From NCBI RefSeq assembly GCF_002101595.1, contig NZ_LQOM01000027.1:19782-83781 (forward strand): a stretch of 64,000 nt of DNA, given 5' to 3'. Positions 1 through 7,912 of the stretch are shown here, in pieces; positions within the stretch are counted from its first letter, which is position 1; every line of letters begins with the position of its first letter. Both the position numbers and the translations under genes were made by a program. Below the pieces are notes generated by a model. The model did no database searches. It saw nothing but the letters and a program-made list of their open reading frames with translations, and was not told where the DNA came from. The stretch comes from Mycobacterium celatum (GTDB lineage: Bacteria; Actinomycetota; Actinomycetes; Mycobacteriales; Mycobacteriaceae).

Positions 1-274
1 CACGTGGCTGGCCCACGCGCTGCGGCTGGACAAGCTGATGCGGGTGAAGATCCTGCCGATCTCGGTGGGTTTCCCGTTCGGGCTGTCCGCGGTGCTGCCG
101 GTCAACGTGCCGCTGCCGACGAAGATCGTCATGCAGGTGCTCGAGCCGATCGACGTGGCTGAGCAGTTCGGCGAGGACCCCGACATCGACGAGGTCGACG
201 CCCACGTCCGTCACGTCATGCAAAAGGCGCTGGACAAGTTGGCCGAAGAGCGCCGACTGCCGATCCTCGGCTAA
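1..274 (+). CDS. lysophospholipid acyltransferase family protein, C-terminal part
   Basis: The frame is open from base 2 and ends at a TAA at 272-274; the start lies outside the window. About 90 residues are visible. They contain the hydrophobic 'ILPISVGFPFGLS' stretch, a conserved PLPTK segment and the terminal 'RRLPILG', which I recognise from mycobacterial PlsC-like acyltransferases (Rv1428c type, from memory). Such enzymes transfer an acyl chain from acyl-CoA to a glycerol or lysophospholipid at the membrane. The catalytic HX4D motif would lie upstream and is not visible. The stop overlaps the start of the next acyl-CoA synthetase gene (TAATG), so the two are translationally coupled, fitting activation and then transfer of a fatty acid. 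Confidence 0.75.
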   Translation, partial: TWLAHALRLDKLMRVKILPISVGFPFGLSAVLPVNVPLPTKIVMQVLEPIDVAEQFGEDPDIDEVDAHVRHVMQKALDKLAEERRLPILG

Positions 275-1869
275 TGGCGCTCTTCGGCCTGCTGGCCACG
301 ATGGTTCGCGCCGGGATCATCGCACCGCTGCGGCCCGACAAATACCTGCGTATTGCGGCTGCCGCCCGTCGCGAAGGTCATTCCGTCACAAGCGGATTCG
401 CGATGTCTGCGCAGCGCTGCCCGGATAGGCCGGCGCTGATCGACGAGCTGGGGTCGCTGACCTACCGCGAGCTCGACGGCCGCTGCGACGCGCTGGCCGC
501 GGCGCTGCAGGGGCTGCCCGGCGGCACACCGGCGGTGGTCGGGATCATGTGCCGCAACCATCGCGGTTTCGTCGAAGCCTTGATGGCCGCCAACCGAATT
601 GGCGCCGACGTGTTGCTGCTCAACACCTCGTTCGCCGGGCCCGCGCTGGCCGAGGTCGTCAACCGCGAGGGCGCCGACGCGGTGATCTACGACGAGGAGT
701 TCACCCACTCGGTCGACCGCGCGCTGACCGACCGCCCGGACACCACCCGCATCGTCGCGTGGACCGAACAGCCGCAGGAGCTCACCGTCGAGCAGTTGAT
801 CGCCGAGCACCTCGGCCGGCGGCCCGCAAGGTCCGGCCGCAAAGGCAAACTGATCCTGCTGACGTCGGGAACAACTGGAAGTCCCAAGGGCGCCAAGCAT
901 TCTGGCGGTGGCGTGGGCGAGCTTCAAGCGATCCTGGACCGGGTGCCGTGGCACACAGAGGAGACGACGGTGGTGGTGGCGCCGATGTTTCACGCCTGGG
1001 GGTTTTCCCAGCTGGTGTTCGCCGCGTCGCTGGGCTGCACGGTGGTGACCCGTCGCAGATTCGACCCGGAAGCCACCCTCGACCTCGTCGACCGCTACCA
1101 GGCCACCGGCCTGTGCGTGGTGCCGGTGATGTTCGACCGGATCATGGACCTGCCCGACGAGGTGCGCCGGAAATACAGCTGCCGCTCACTGCGATTCGCG
1201 ACCGCCTCGGGCTCGCGGATGCGGCCCGACGTGGTGACCCGGTTCATGGACGAGTTCGGCGACGTGATCTACAACAACTACAACGCCACCGAGGCCGGCA
1301 TGATCGCCACGGCGACACCCGAGGATCTGCGGGCCGCGCCCGACACGGCCGGCAAGCCCGCCGTCGGCACCGAGATCCGCATCCTCGACAGCGACTTCCG
1401 CGAAGTGCCCACGGGGCAGGTCGGCCAGATCTTCGTGCGCAACTCCAACCGCTTCGACGGCTATACGTCCGGTAATACCAAGGATTTTCACGACGGCTTC
1501 ATGGCGTCCGGTGACGTCGGCCGGGTCGACGAGGCCGGGCGACTCTACGTAGTCGGACGCGACGACGAGATGATCGTGTCCGGCGGCGAGAACGTCTACC
1601 CGATCGAGGTGGAAAAGACTTTGGTGGGGCACCCCGATGTCGCCGAGGCCGCGGTGCTCGGTGTCGACGACGAACAGTACGGGCAGCGGCTGGCGGCGTT
1701 CGTGGTGCTTGTCGACGGCGCGACTGTCACCGTCGACGCGTTGAAGCAGCACGTACGCGACAACCTGGCCAACTACAAGGTGCCCCGCGAGATCGTCGTA
1801 CTGCCCGAACTGCCCCGCAGCAGCACCGGCAAGGTGGTGCGGGCCGAGTTGCTGGCGCAGCTCAGTTAG
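274..1869 (+). CDS. fatty-acid-CoA ligase (FadD family)
   Basis: The 531-residue product is an adenylate-forming enzyme that would activate a fatty acid to acyl-AMP and then acyl-CoA. All core motifs are present: the phosphate-binding loop LTSGTTGSPKG (about residues 195-206), the YNATEAG motif (about 336-342), the 'SGDVGR' and 'GRDDEMIVSGGENVYP' block (about 410-443) and the C-terminal 'STGKVVR' carrying the catalytic lysine (about 517-523). The ATG at 274 overlaps the stop of the upstream acyltransferase gene by one base. An acyltransferase-FadD pair occurs in M. tuberculosis as Rv1428c-fadD12, so FadD12 is the likeliest orthologue; the substrate cannot be read from the sequence. Confidence 0.9.
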   Translation: MALFGLLATMVRAGIIAPLRPDKYLRIAAAARREGHSVTSGFAMSAQRCPDRPALIDELGSLTYRELDGRCDALAAALQGLPGGTPAVVGIMCRNHRGFVEALMAANRIGADVLLLNTSFAGPALAEVVNREGADAVIYDEEFTHSVDRALTDRPDTTRIVAWTEQPQELTVEQLIAEHLGRRPARSGRKGKLILLTSGTTGSPKGAKHSGGGVGELQAILDRVPWHTEETTVVVAPMFHAWGFSQLVFAASLGCTVVTRRRFDPEATLDLVDRYQATGLCVVPVMFDRIMDLPDEVRRKYSCRSLRFATASGSRMRPDVVTRFMDEFGDVIYNNYNATEAGMIATATPEDLRAAPDTAGKPAVGTEIRILDSDFREVPTGQVGQIFVRNSNRFDGYTSGNTKDFHDGFMASGDVGRVDEAGRLYVVGRDDEMIVSGGENVYPIEVEKTLVGHPDVAEAAVLGVDDEQYGQRLAAFVVLVDGATVTVDALKQHVRDNLANYKVPREIVVLPELPRSSTGKVVRAELLAQLS

Positions 1870-1875
1870 CTGCGC
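1855..1875. terminator. short hairpin between convergent fadD and WS/DGAT genes
   Basis: A perfect 8-bp stem, GCGCAGCT and AGCTGCGC, encloses a 5-base loop and spans the stop of the fadD gene, just before the end of the convergent WS/DGAT gene. No T-tract follows on either side, so it is at best a mycobacterial U-less terminator. Confidence 0.35.
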
Positions 1876-1881
1876 GAGCAG

Positions 1882-3297
1882 TTAAGCCTGCGCCATGGCG
1901 CTCTCGACCACCGTCAGCTTCTCGGAAAGCCCTGCGGCGCGGCGTAATTCGACGAAGTCGTCGAGGATGGCCTCGGTGACTTCGTGCGGATCGTCGACGG
2001 TGATGCCGTCGGAGAGCACCGACACGTTGAGCTGGTCGACGTAACTCCACACGGTGATGTTCAGACCGCTGCCCGCGGTCAACGGCCCCACCGAATAGAT
2101 CTCGGTGACCAGCGCGCCGCCGACCCGGCCGTGCTCTCGAGGTCCCGGAACGTTGGAGATCGGCAGGTTGAGTACCTTGTTCTGGCCGTCGCGGCTGGCC
2201 AGCCACCGAAAAAGCGCCTCAGCCGGCGCCGGCGGGAAGTAGGCCGACCATCGGCTCACCAGCTCGGGCCCGAGCAACTGATGACTCTCCTTGGCGTCGA
2301 CGGCGTTGTCGTGCGCCAGGCGGACCCGTTCCAGCGGGTCTTCGGCGTCGCAAGGCAACGCCACCAGCATTCCGGTGAAGTAGTTCCCCGAGATACGGTC
2401 CGGCGAGAAGTCGAAACTCACCGGCACCGAGGCCAGCAGCGGCTCGGCCTTGCCTTCGTAGCGCAGCAGCAGTCTCCGCAACGCCCCCGACGATAGGGCC
2501 AGCACCACGTCGTTGATCGTGACACCGAGCGTCTTGCCGGTCTCCTTGATGTCGGCCAACGCCAGCGTGGCGGTGGCGAATTTGCGTTCAGGCGTGAGCA
2601 TGTGGTTCATGAAGGTCGGCGGCGGGGTGAACGGCCGGGTCAACTGTGGTGAGAGCTTGCGGCTGCTGCGGCGCACCCGGGCCACCCCCTCCGCGGTGTA
2701 GCGCACGGTGCGCGGAATTCGTCCGAGCTGGCGCAGGTGGTCACCGAATGCCGAGCGCACCAGCTCGGCCTTGGAGGGCGCCGGGTCAGGCGCATACCGC
2801 TTGCGGCCCGTTCCCGGTTCGGGGGCCAGGTCCATGCCGCGCGCCAGCAGGTTGGCGGCTGCGACACCGTCGGCCAGCGCATGATGGATCTTGCCGACCA
2901 CCGCAATCCTGTTGTTGGCCAGGCCCTCAACGAAATACATCTCCCACAGCGGGCGGCTGCGATCCAGCGGCGTGCTGGCGATCTGTCCGATCGCCTCGTC
3001 GAGCTCGCGGCGACCGCCCGGGGCCGGCAGCCGCCAGGGCCGGATGTGGTAGGTGAGGTCGACATCGCAGTTCTCGCGCCACATCGGGTGATGGAACTTC
3101 ATCGGGATGTCGACCAGCTGGTAGCAGAACGGGTCCAACTTGTAGAGCCGGCTGTGGATGACCCGGCGAAAGGCGTCGATATCGAAATCACGGCGGTCGG
3201 GATCCAACTCGATGACCGCGATCTTCAGTGTGTGCATATGCACATTCGGCGTCTCGCTGTACAGCAGTACCGCGTCCCAGCCACTGAGCCTTTTCAC
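1882..3297 (-). CDS. wax ester synthase/diacylglycerol acyltransferase (WS/DGAT), Rv0221-like
   Basis: The 471-residue protein is of the WS/DGAT family, which esterifies diacylglycerol or a fatty alcohol with acyl-CoA to make triacylglycerol or wax esters. The catalytic HHALADG motif lies at about residues 138-144, followed by 'DGVAAANLL'. Conserved later blocks are 'NDVVLALSSGALR', 'ISGNYFTGMLVALP', 'LPISNVPGPRE' and 'SYVDQLNVSVL'. The start is a GTG (translated VKRLSGWDAVLLYSE), and the whole protein closely resembles Rv0221. It follows lipC on the same strand with a 43-base gap, the order seen in M. tuberculosis (Rv0220-Rv0221), suggesting a joint role in lipid ester storage. Confidence 0.93.
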   Translation of the reverse strand: MKRLSGWDAVLLYSETPNVHMHTLKIAVIELDPDRRDFDIDAFRRVIHSRLYKLDPFCYQLVDIPMKFHHPMWRENCDVDLTYHIRPWRLPAPGGRRELDEAIGQIASTPLDRSRPLWEMYFVEGLANNRIAVVGKIHHALADGVAAANLLARGMDLAPEPGTGRKRYAPDPAPSKAELVRSAFGDHLRQLGRIPRTVRYTAEGVARVRRSSRKLSPQLTRPFTPPPTFMNHMLTPERKFATATLALADIKETGKTLGVTINDVVLALSSGALRRLLLRYEGKAEPLLASVPVSFDFSPDRISGNYFTGMLVALPCDAEDPLERVRLAHDNAVDAKESHQLLGPELVSRWSAYFPPAPAEALFRWLASRDGQNKVLNLPISNVPGPREHGRVGGALVTEIYSVGPLTAGSGLNITVWSYVDQLNVSVLSDGITVDDPHEVTEAILDDFVELRRAAGLSEKLTVVESAMAQA

Positions 3298-3340
3298 CCG
3301 CCACCTCCCGTTTGGGACGGACCTTACAGTCGGGGGGCGC

Positions 3341-4558
3341 TCAAATAACGTCTTTGGCCATCAACGCGTGATTGCGGTGAACCTGGTTGAGGAACAACCC
3401 GACTGCGGTGGCCATCGCGCCCGTGCGCGCGCCGTCGGTCAGGTCGAAGCCGTGGCCGGCGCCGGGCAATTCCATGTAGCTGACCGGCGAATGCGACACC
3501 GAGCGCAGCCGCTCGACGAAGCTGCGCGCCTGTTCGACCGGGATCACCGTGTCGTTGCTGCCGTGGATCACCAGGAACGGCGGGGCGTCCGGGCGAATCC
3601 GGGCGATCGGCGAAGCGTCGCGGAACACGTCGGGGTGCTTCTCGATGCTGCGCTTGACGACCACCCGCTCCAGAAAGTCGACGAAACGGACCCGCTCGGC
3701 GGTGGAGCGGTCCTCCCAGTCGTAACGGCCGTAGATCCCGACGACGGCCTCCACGGAGGTGTCCGAGCCCTCGGGCAGTTCGGCCTGCAGCTCGGGGTCG
3801 TTGACGGTGAGTCCGGCCAGCGCGGCCAAGTGCCCGCCGGCCGAACAACCCGCCACCGCAACGAAATTGCGGTCGCCGCCGAACTTGTCGACGTTGGCAT
3901 GCGCCCAGGCGATCGCGGTTTTGACGTCGGTGATGTGGCTGGGCCAGCGATGATGCGGCGCGACCCGGTAGTCGATGGACAGGCACACCCAGCCCAGCTC
4001 GGCCAGTTGCGACATCAGCGCATAGCCCTGCAGGGTGCGGCTGCCGTGCACCCAGGCACCGCCGGGCACGAACAGCAGCACCGGCGCCGGACGGGTCGGC
4101 AAGTTCTTGCGGCGCCACACGTCGAGCAACTGAGCCGGGTGATCACCGTAGCGGACCGCGGTGCGATGCAGGTAGCGGCGATGGCTGAGCGCCCGCCACA
4201 CCGGCGGCGTGCGCTCGGGCGCGGGCCATTCGATGTCGAGGTCCTTGGCCGAGACGATGCCGCGCAGCGCGGCTTGCGAGACGGTGTGGGTCTGGTCGCG
4301 CTCGCGCTTGCGGACCTCGCCGATGCCCGGGGTCAGCCAGGACTTGGCCGTGGTGGACAGGAACTCGGGCAGGACCCGACATCCCCAGACCCCCATTGCC
4401 GTCGCGCCACCCAGCGGCTCCAGATGCCTGCCGACCACCGGCAGCGAAGCCGACGCCACGCTCAATGCCAGCATGTAATCCGCCGGACGGGCTCGCAGCA
4501 ACCATCTGACCCGTGACGCCACGGTCGGGCCGGGATATCGCGTCGCGGGGCGCACCAT
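3341..4558 (-). CDS. lipC: esterase/lipase LipC
   Basis: The 405-residue alpha/beta-hydrolase is closely similar to M. tuberculosis LipC (Rv0220). Visible motifs are the oxyanion segment 'VPGGAWVHGS', the nucleophile elbow GCSAGG, the acid in 'IHGSNDTVIPVEQ' and the histidine in 'GAGHGFDLTDG'. The N-terminal 'RWLLRARPADYMLALSV' block is also conserved. I chose the ATG at 4558 ('MVRPATRYPG') because the 37 codons upstream in frame look non-conserved and would leave no room for the divergent lipW promoter. LipC is known as a cell-surface esterase for short-chain esters. It lies upstream of, and probably in one transcript with, the WS/DGAT gene. Confidence 0.92.
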   Translation of the reverse strand: MVRPATRYPGPTVASRVRWLLRARPADYMLALSVASASLPVVGRHLEPLGGATAMGVWGCRVLPEFLSTTAKSWLTPGIGEVRKRERDQTHTVSQAALRGIVSAKDLDIEWPAPERTPPVWRALSHRRYLHRTAVRYGDHPAQLLDVWRRKNLPTRPAPVLLFVPGGAWVHGSRTLQGYALMSQLAELGWVCLSIDYRVAPHHRWPSHITDVKTAIAWAHANVDKFGGDRNFVAVAGCSAGGHLAALAGLTVNDPELQAELPEGSDTSVEAVVGIYGRYDWEDRSTAERVRFVDFLERVVVKRSIEKHPDVFRDASPIARIRPDAPPFLVIHGSNDTVIPVEQARSFVERLRSVSHSPVSYMELPGAGHGFDLTDGARTGAMATAVGLFLNQVHRNHALMAKDVI

Positions 4559-4658
4559 TCCGGGAGCGTACCCCGTCGGGTTGGGCGCAAACGGCGATCG
4601 GCGGTCGGCGGGCCGCCCACCGATCATCCCGTCGGCCACACCGCGCCATACTGGACCG

Positions 4659-5552
4659 ATGCCGGACACCGACGTTCACCCTGACCTGCGCAGAATCGCC
4701 CGCATCGCCCCGCGAACCTTGGTCAGCCCACGGACGTTGCGCCTGATGCGGGCCGCGACGCGGCTGCAGGGCCTGCGCAGTCCGGGGGACGTCGAAGTGC
4801 TCACCCTGGACTCGGGCGCCGGCATCCGGCTGTTTCGCCCCACCGGGACAACCGAATCCACGGCTGCATTGCTGTGGATGCACGGCGGGGGCTACGTCTT
4901 GGGCAGGGCAAGCCAAGACGACACGCTGTGCCGCCGCTTCAGCCGCGAGCTGGGCGCCACCGTGGCGTCGGTGGACTACCGGCTGGCACCCGAACACCCC
5001 TATCCCGCGCCGCTCGAGGACTGCTATTCGGCGCTGACGTGGCTGGCCCGGCAGCCCGCGGTGGATCCGTCGCGGATCGCAATCGGCGGTGCCAGCGCGG
5101 GCGGCGGGCTGGCGGCCGCCCTGGCGCTGCTCGCCCGCGACCGCGGCGAAGTCACGCCGGCCCTGCAGCTGCTGGCCTACCCGATGCTCGACGACCGCAG
5201 TGCGAACAATCCGAAGCACCCGTCGTACCGGTTGTGGAGCCCCAGCAGTAACCGGTTCGGCTGGGCGGCTTATCTCGGTGACGCCGACCCGCAGGTTGCC
5301 GTGCCCGCGCGCCGCGACGACCTGAGCGGGCTGCCCCCGGCGTGGATCGGGGTCGGCACCCACGACCTGTTCCACGACGAGGACCTGGCCTACGCCGAGC
5401 GGCTCACCCGTGCCGGGGTGGCGTGCCACGTCGAGGTGGTCCCGGGCGCGTTTCACGGATTCGACTTGCTGGTACCCAAAGCCAAAGTGTCCCAGGCGTT
5501 TTTCGCCAGCCAGTGCGCCAGCCTGCGCACGGCGCTGGCAGCGAAGGGCTGA
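4659..5552 (+). CDS. lipW: esterase LipW (hormone-sensitive lipase family)
   Basis: The 297-residue alpha/beta-hydrolase has the HSL-family signature: the oxyanion HGGG in 'MHGGGYVLG', the nucleophile in 'GGASAGGGLA' and the catalytic histidine in 'AFHGFDLL'. The ATG at 4659 ('MPDTDVHPDLRR') is preferred over one at 4581 because the first 26 residues of the longer frame are not conserved. It is divergent from lipC (100 bp between starts), as lipW is in M. tuberculosis. It starts a tight run with two acyl-CoA dehydrogenase genes (next start 4 bases after its stop), so it may release an acid that those enzymes then oxidise. Confidence 0.88.
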   Translation: MPDTDVHPDLRRIARIAPRTLVSPRTLRLMRAATRLQGLRSPGDVEVLTLDSGAGIRLFRPTGTTESTAALLWMHGGGYVLGRASQDDTLCRRFSRELGATVASVDYRLAPEHPYPAPLEDCYSALTWLARQPAVDPSRIAIGGASAGGGLAAALALLARDRGEVTPALQLLAYPMLDDRSANNPKHPSYRLWSPSSNRFGWAAYLGDADPQVAVPARRDDLSGLPPAWIGVGTHDLFHDEDLAYAERLTRAGVACHVEVVPGAFHGFDLLVPKAKVSQAFFASQCASLRTALAAKG

Positions 5553-5556
5553 CGGC

Positions 5557-6678
5557 GTGCCGTTTTCTGTCACCGACGAGCAGCGGGCGTTGCGCAGCAC
5601 GGTCGCCGACTTGATGGCGAAACGCTCGCCGGAGTCCGCGGTGCGGGCGTTGACGGCCACCGACACCGGTTTCGACCCGGCGGTGTGGCAGGAGTTGGCG
5701 GCCATGGGCCTGGTGGGGCTGTTGATCCCCGAAGAGCACGGCGGCGCCGGTGCCGGCCCGATCGAGTTGGGCATCGTGGCCGAGGAGATGGGCGCTGCGC
5801 TGCTGGTCGGTCCGTATCTGTCGACGGCGGTGCTGGTGCCCAGCCTGTTGGCCGCGGCTGGGGAGGTCGACGAATCGGCGGCGGTGTTGCCGCGGATTGC
5901 CGCCGGTGAGCTGATCGCGAGTGTAGCTTTCGCCGAGGACGGCTCGGCCCGGGTACCGGCGACCATCGCAACTTGTGCGCGAGCCGTCGGTGACGGCTGG
6001 CAGGTGACCGGCTGCAAGAATTTCGTGCTCGACGGCGGATTGGCCGAGTTGGTGTATGTGCTGGCCTTGACCGACGCAGGACCGGCGGTGTTCGCGGTCG
6101 AAGCCGATGCGCCCGGCGTGGAGGTGACGCCGCTGACCACGGTGGATCTGACCCGCAAACAATGCCGGCTCCAATTCGCCGACGCCCCAGCACGTTTGGT
6201 CGGCCAGTTGGGTTCGGGTGTCGAGGTGCTCGGTGCTGCGCTGGATTCCTCCGCGGTGGCCCTGGTCGGCGAACAGGCCGGCGGGGCACGCCGCGTCATG
6301 GACATGGCCGCCGAGTACGCCAAGACGCGTTATCAGTTCGGCCGGCCGATCGGCAGCTTTCAGGCCGTCAAGCACATGTGCGCCGACATGCTGCTGGAAA
6401 CCGAGTCGGCGGTGTCGGCCGCCCGGTTCGCCAGCGAGTCGGTTGCGCGGCAGTCGCCGTCGCGGATCGCGGATCTTGCGCTGGCACAAGCTTATTGCTC
6501 CGATGCCTTCGTGTTTGTCGCCGCGACCAACATCCAGGTGCATGGCGGCATCGGGTTCACCTGGGAGCATCCGGCGCATCTGTATCTGCGCCGGGCCCGC
6601 GGCGACGCCCAGCTGCTGGGCAGTCCGTCCTGGCACCGCGAGCGCTACCTGCAGCAGATCGGAGCGTGTCGTGATTGA
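5557..6678 (+). CDS. acyl-CoA dehydrogenase, first subunit of a pair
   Basis: The 373-residue FadE-family flavoprotein starts at a GTG ('VPFSVTDEQRALRSTVADL') 4 bases after the lipW stop. N-terminal helical blocks ('GLVGLLIPEEHGGAGAG'), a central beta domain with little conservation, and a C-terminal domain with 'TRYQFGRPIGSFQAVKH' and 'IQVHGGIGFTWEHPAHLYLRRA' are visible. It overlaps the following fadE by 8 bases. Adjacent, unlike fadE genes in actinobacteria commonly encode two halves of an alpha2beta2 dehydrogenase for bulky acyl-CoAs (for example FadE26-FadE27); I infer the same here. Substrate unknown. Confidence 0.88.
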   Translation: MPFSVTDEQRALRSTVADLMAKRSPESAVRALTATDTGFDPAVWQELAAMGLVGLLIPEEHGGAGAGPIELGIVAEEMGAALLVGPYLSTAVLVPSLLAAAGEVDESAAVLPRIAAGELIASVAFAEDGSARVPATIATCARAVGDGWQVTGCKNFVLDGGLAELVYVLALTDAGPAVFAVEADAPGVEVTPLTTVDLTRKQCRLQFADAPARLVGQLGSGVEVLGAALDSSAVALVGEQAGGARRVMDMAAEYAKTRYQFGRPIGSFQAVKHMCADMLLETESAVSAARFASESVARQSPSRIADLALAQAYCSDAFVFVAATNIQVHGGIGFTWEHPAHLYLRRARGDAQLLGSPSWHRERYLQQIGACRD

Positions 6679-7831
6679 CGAGGAAGTGCGCCGCGAGGTC
6701 CGAGAATGGCTGGCCGCCAACTGGTCTCCCGGCATCGATCGCGCCGAGTGGGCGCACACCGTCGTCGACGCCGGCTGGGCCGTCCCCAGCTGGGAGCCCG
6801 AGTGGTATGGCCGCGGCCTCACCGATACCGGATCCCGCATTGTCGCTGAGGAATTCGCGGCGGTCGGGGCGCCGGGCGCCGGGCATGACCGGGCAAACCT
6901 GTTCGCCTGCACATTGCACGACTGCGGCACCGACGAGCAGAAGCGCCGGCTGATCCCGCCGTCAATCCGCGGCGAGACCAAGTGGTGCCTGCTCTACAGC
7001 GAGCCGGGTGCCGGGTCGGATCTGGCGGGCCTGCGCACCCGCGCCGACCGCGACGGCGACGACTGGGTGATCAACGGGCAGAAGGTGTGGACGTCGTTTG
7101 CGACGACAGCCGACTACGGGATGCTCGTGGCACGCACCGACTGGGATGTGCCCAAGCACAAGGGAATCAGCTTCTTCATGTTTCCGATGCGCCAACCCGG
7201 CGTGGAGATCCGCCCCATCCACCAGATCACGGGCGAATCGGAATTCAACGAGGTGTTCATCGAGAATGCCCGGGTGCCCGCCGACAACATGGTCGGCGAG
7301 CCGGGGGCGGGCTGGTCGGTGCTGCAGGTCGCGCTCGGCTACGAACGCCGGTTCATGGGCGATCTGGCCCGCACCTCCAAGAATGCCAAGCGGCCCAAGC
7401 CCGAAAAGGGCGGTGGCTTGGTGCAATTGGCGCGTGATTTCGGCCGGCTCGGCGACGCCCACGTTCGTCAGCAGATCGCCCGGGTCGACGCGCTGGTTGC
7501 CGTGAACCGTTGGAACAGAGAGCGTTCGAAGACCGCTGTCGATCGCGACGAGTCGGCGACCCTGGCGGCGTTGGGCAAGATCGCGATGTCGCGGATCTTG
7601 CACGAGACCGCCCGGGTGGAGACCGAGATCATCGGCGCCGAGGCCATGCTGGCCGGACCGGACAACCCGGTCGGTGACGCGGTGACGTTCCGGACGCTCA
7701 ACGCGTATTTCACCTCGATCGGCGGCGGCACCGATCAGATTCAGCGCAATATCATCGGCGAACGCATACTCGGTCTGCCCAAAGAGCCGGAGCCCTACCG
7801 CAATACGCCGTTCCGCGACTTACCGCACTAA
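6671..7831 (+). CDS. acyl-CoA dehydrogenase, second subunit of a pair
   Basis: The 386-residue FadE starts at a GTG ('VIDEEVRREVREWL') inside the end of the previous gene. It carries the FAD-contacting block 'LLYSEPGAGSDLAGL' (about residues 115-129), 'VINGQKVWTSFA', and the C-terminal 'GGGTDQIQRNIIGERILGLP'. The sequence is clearly different from its upstream neighbour, which supports a heteromeric pair rather than a recent duplication. It is the last gene of the lipW-fadE-fadE run and is followed by an intergenic palindrome before a convergent gene. Confidence 0.9.
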   Translation: MIDEEVRREVREWLAANWSPGIDRAEWAHTVVDAGWAVPSWEPEWYGRGLTDTGSRIVAEEFAAVGAPGAGHDRANLFACTLHDCGTDEQKRRLIPPSIRGETKWCLLYSEPGAGSDLAGLRTRADRDGDDWVINGQKVWTSFATTADYGMLVARTDWDVPKHKGISFFMFPMRQPGVEIRPIHQITGESEFNEVFIENARVPADNMVGEPGAGWSVLQVALGYERRFMGDLARTSKNAKRPKPEKGGGLVQLARDFGRLGDAHVRQQIARVDALVAVNRWNRERSKTAVDRDESATLAALGKIAMSRILHETARVETEIIGAEAMLAGPDNPVGDAVTFRTLNAYFTSIGGGTDQIQRNIIGERILGLPKEPEPYRNTPFRDLPH

Positions 7832-7843
7832 CCCCCCGCCCCT

Positions 7844-7906
7844 GCCGCGAGCGTGCGTGTCACCGCCGACACTCCGTAGTTGAACCTGGTTTACGCACGC
7901 TCACGC
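7844..7906. repeat. ~60-bp palindromic intergenic element, family A copy 1
   Basis: An imperfect palindrome lies between convergent genes. The left arm GAGCGTGCGT (7850-7858 region) pairs with ACGCACGCTC (7893-7902). Its interior (CCGCCGACACTCCGTA, then TTGAACCTGGTTTACG) is nearly the reverse complement of the interior of the copy at 15861-15921, so this is a dispersed sequence family and not merely a chance hairpin. It may act as a bidirectional terminator. Confidence 0.8.
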
Positions 7907-7912
7907 ATGAAG

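Noticed and set aside
4570..4584. TACCCCGTCGGGTT between lipC and lipW as a RicR site
   Set aside because: The spacer is one base short and the last arm base differs from TACCC-N5-GGGTA; there is no copper-related gene beside it.
4143..6323. Long minus-strand frame across lipW and the first fadE
   Set aside because: It crosses two well-recognised plus-strand genes and the lipC start, has Ser/Thr/Arg/Pro-rich low-complexity content and no family resemblance.
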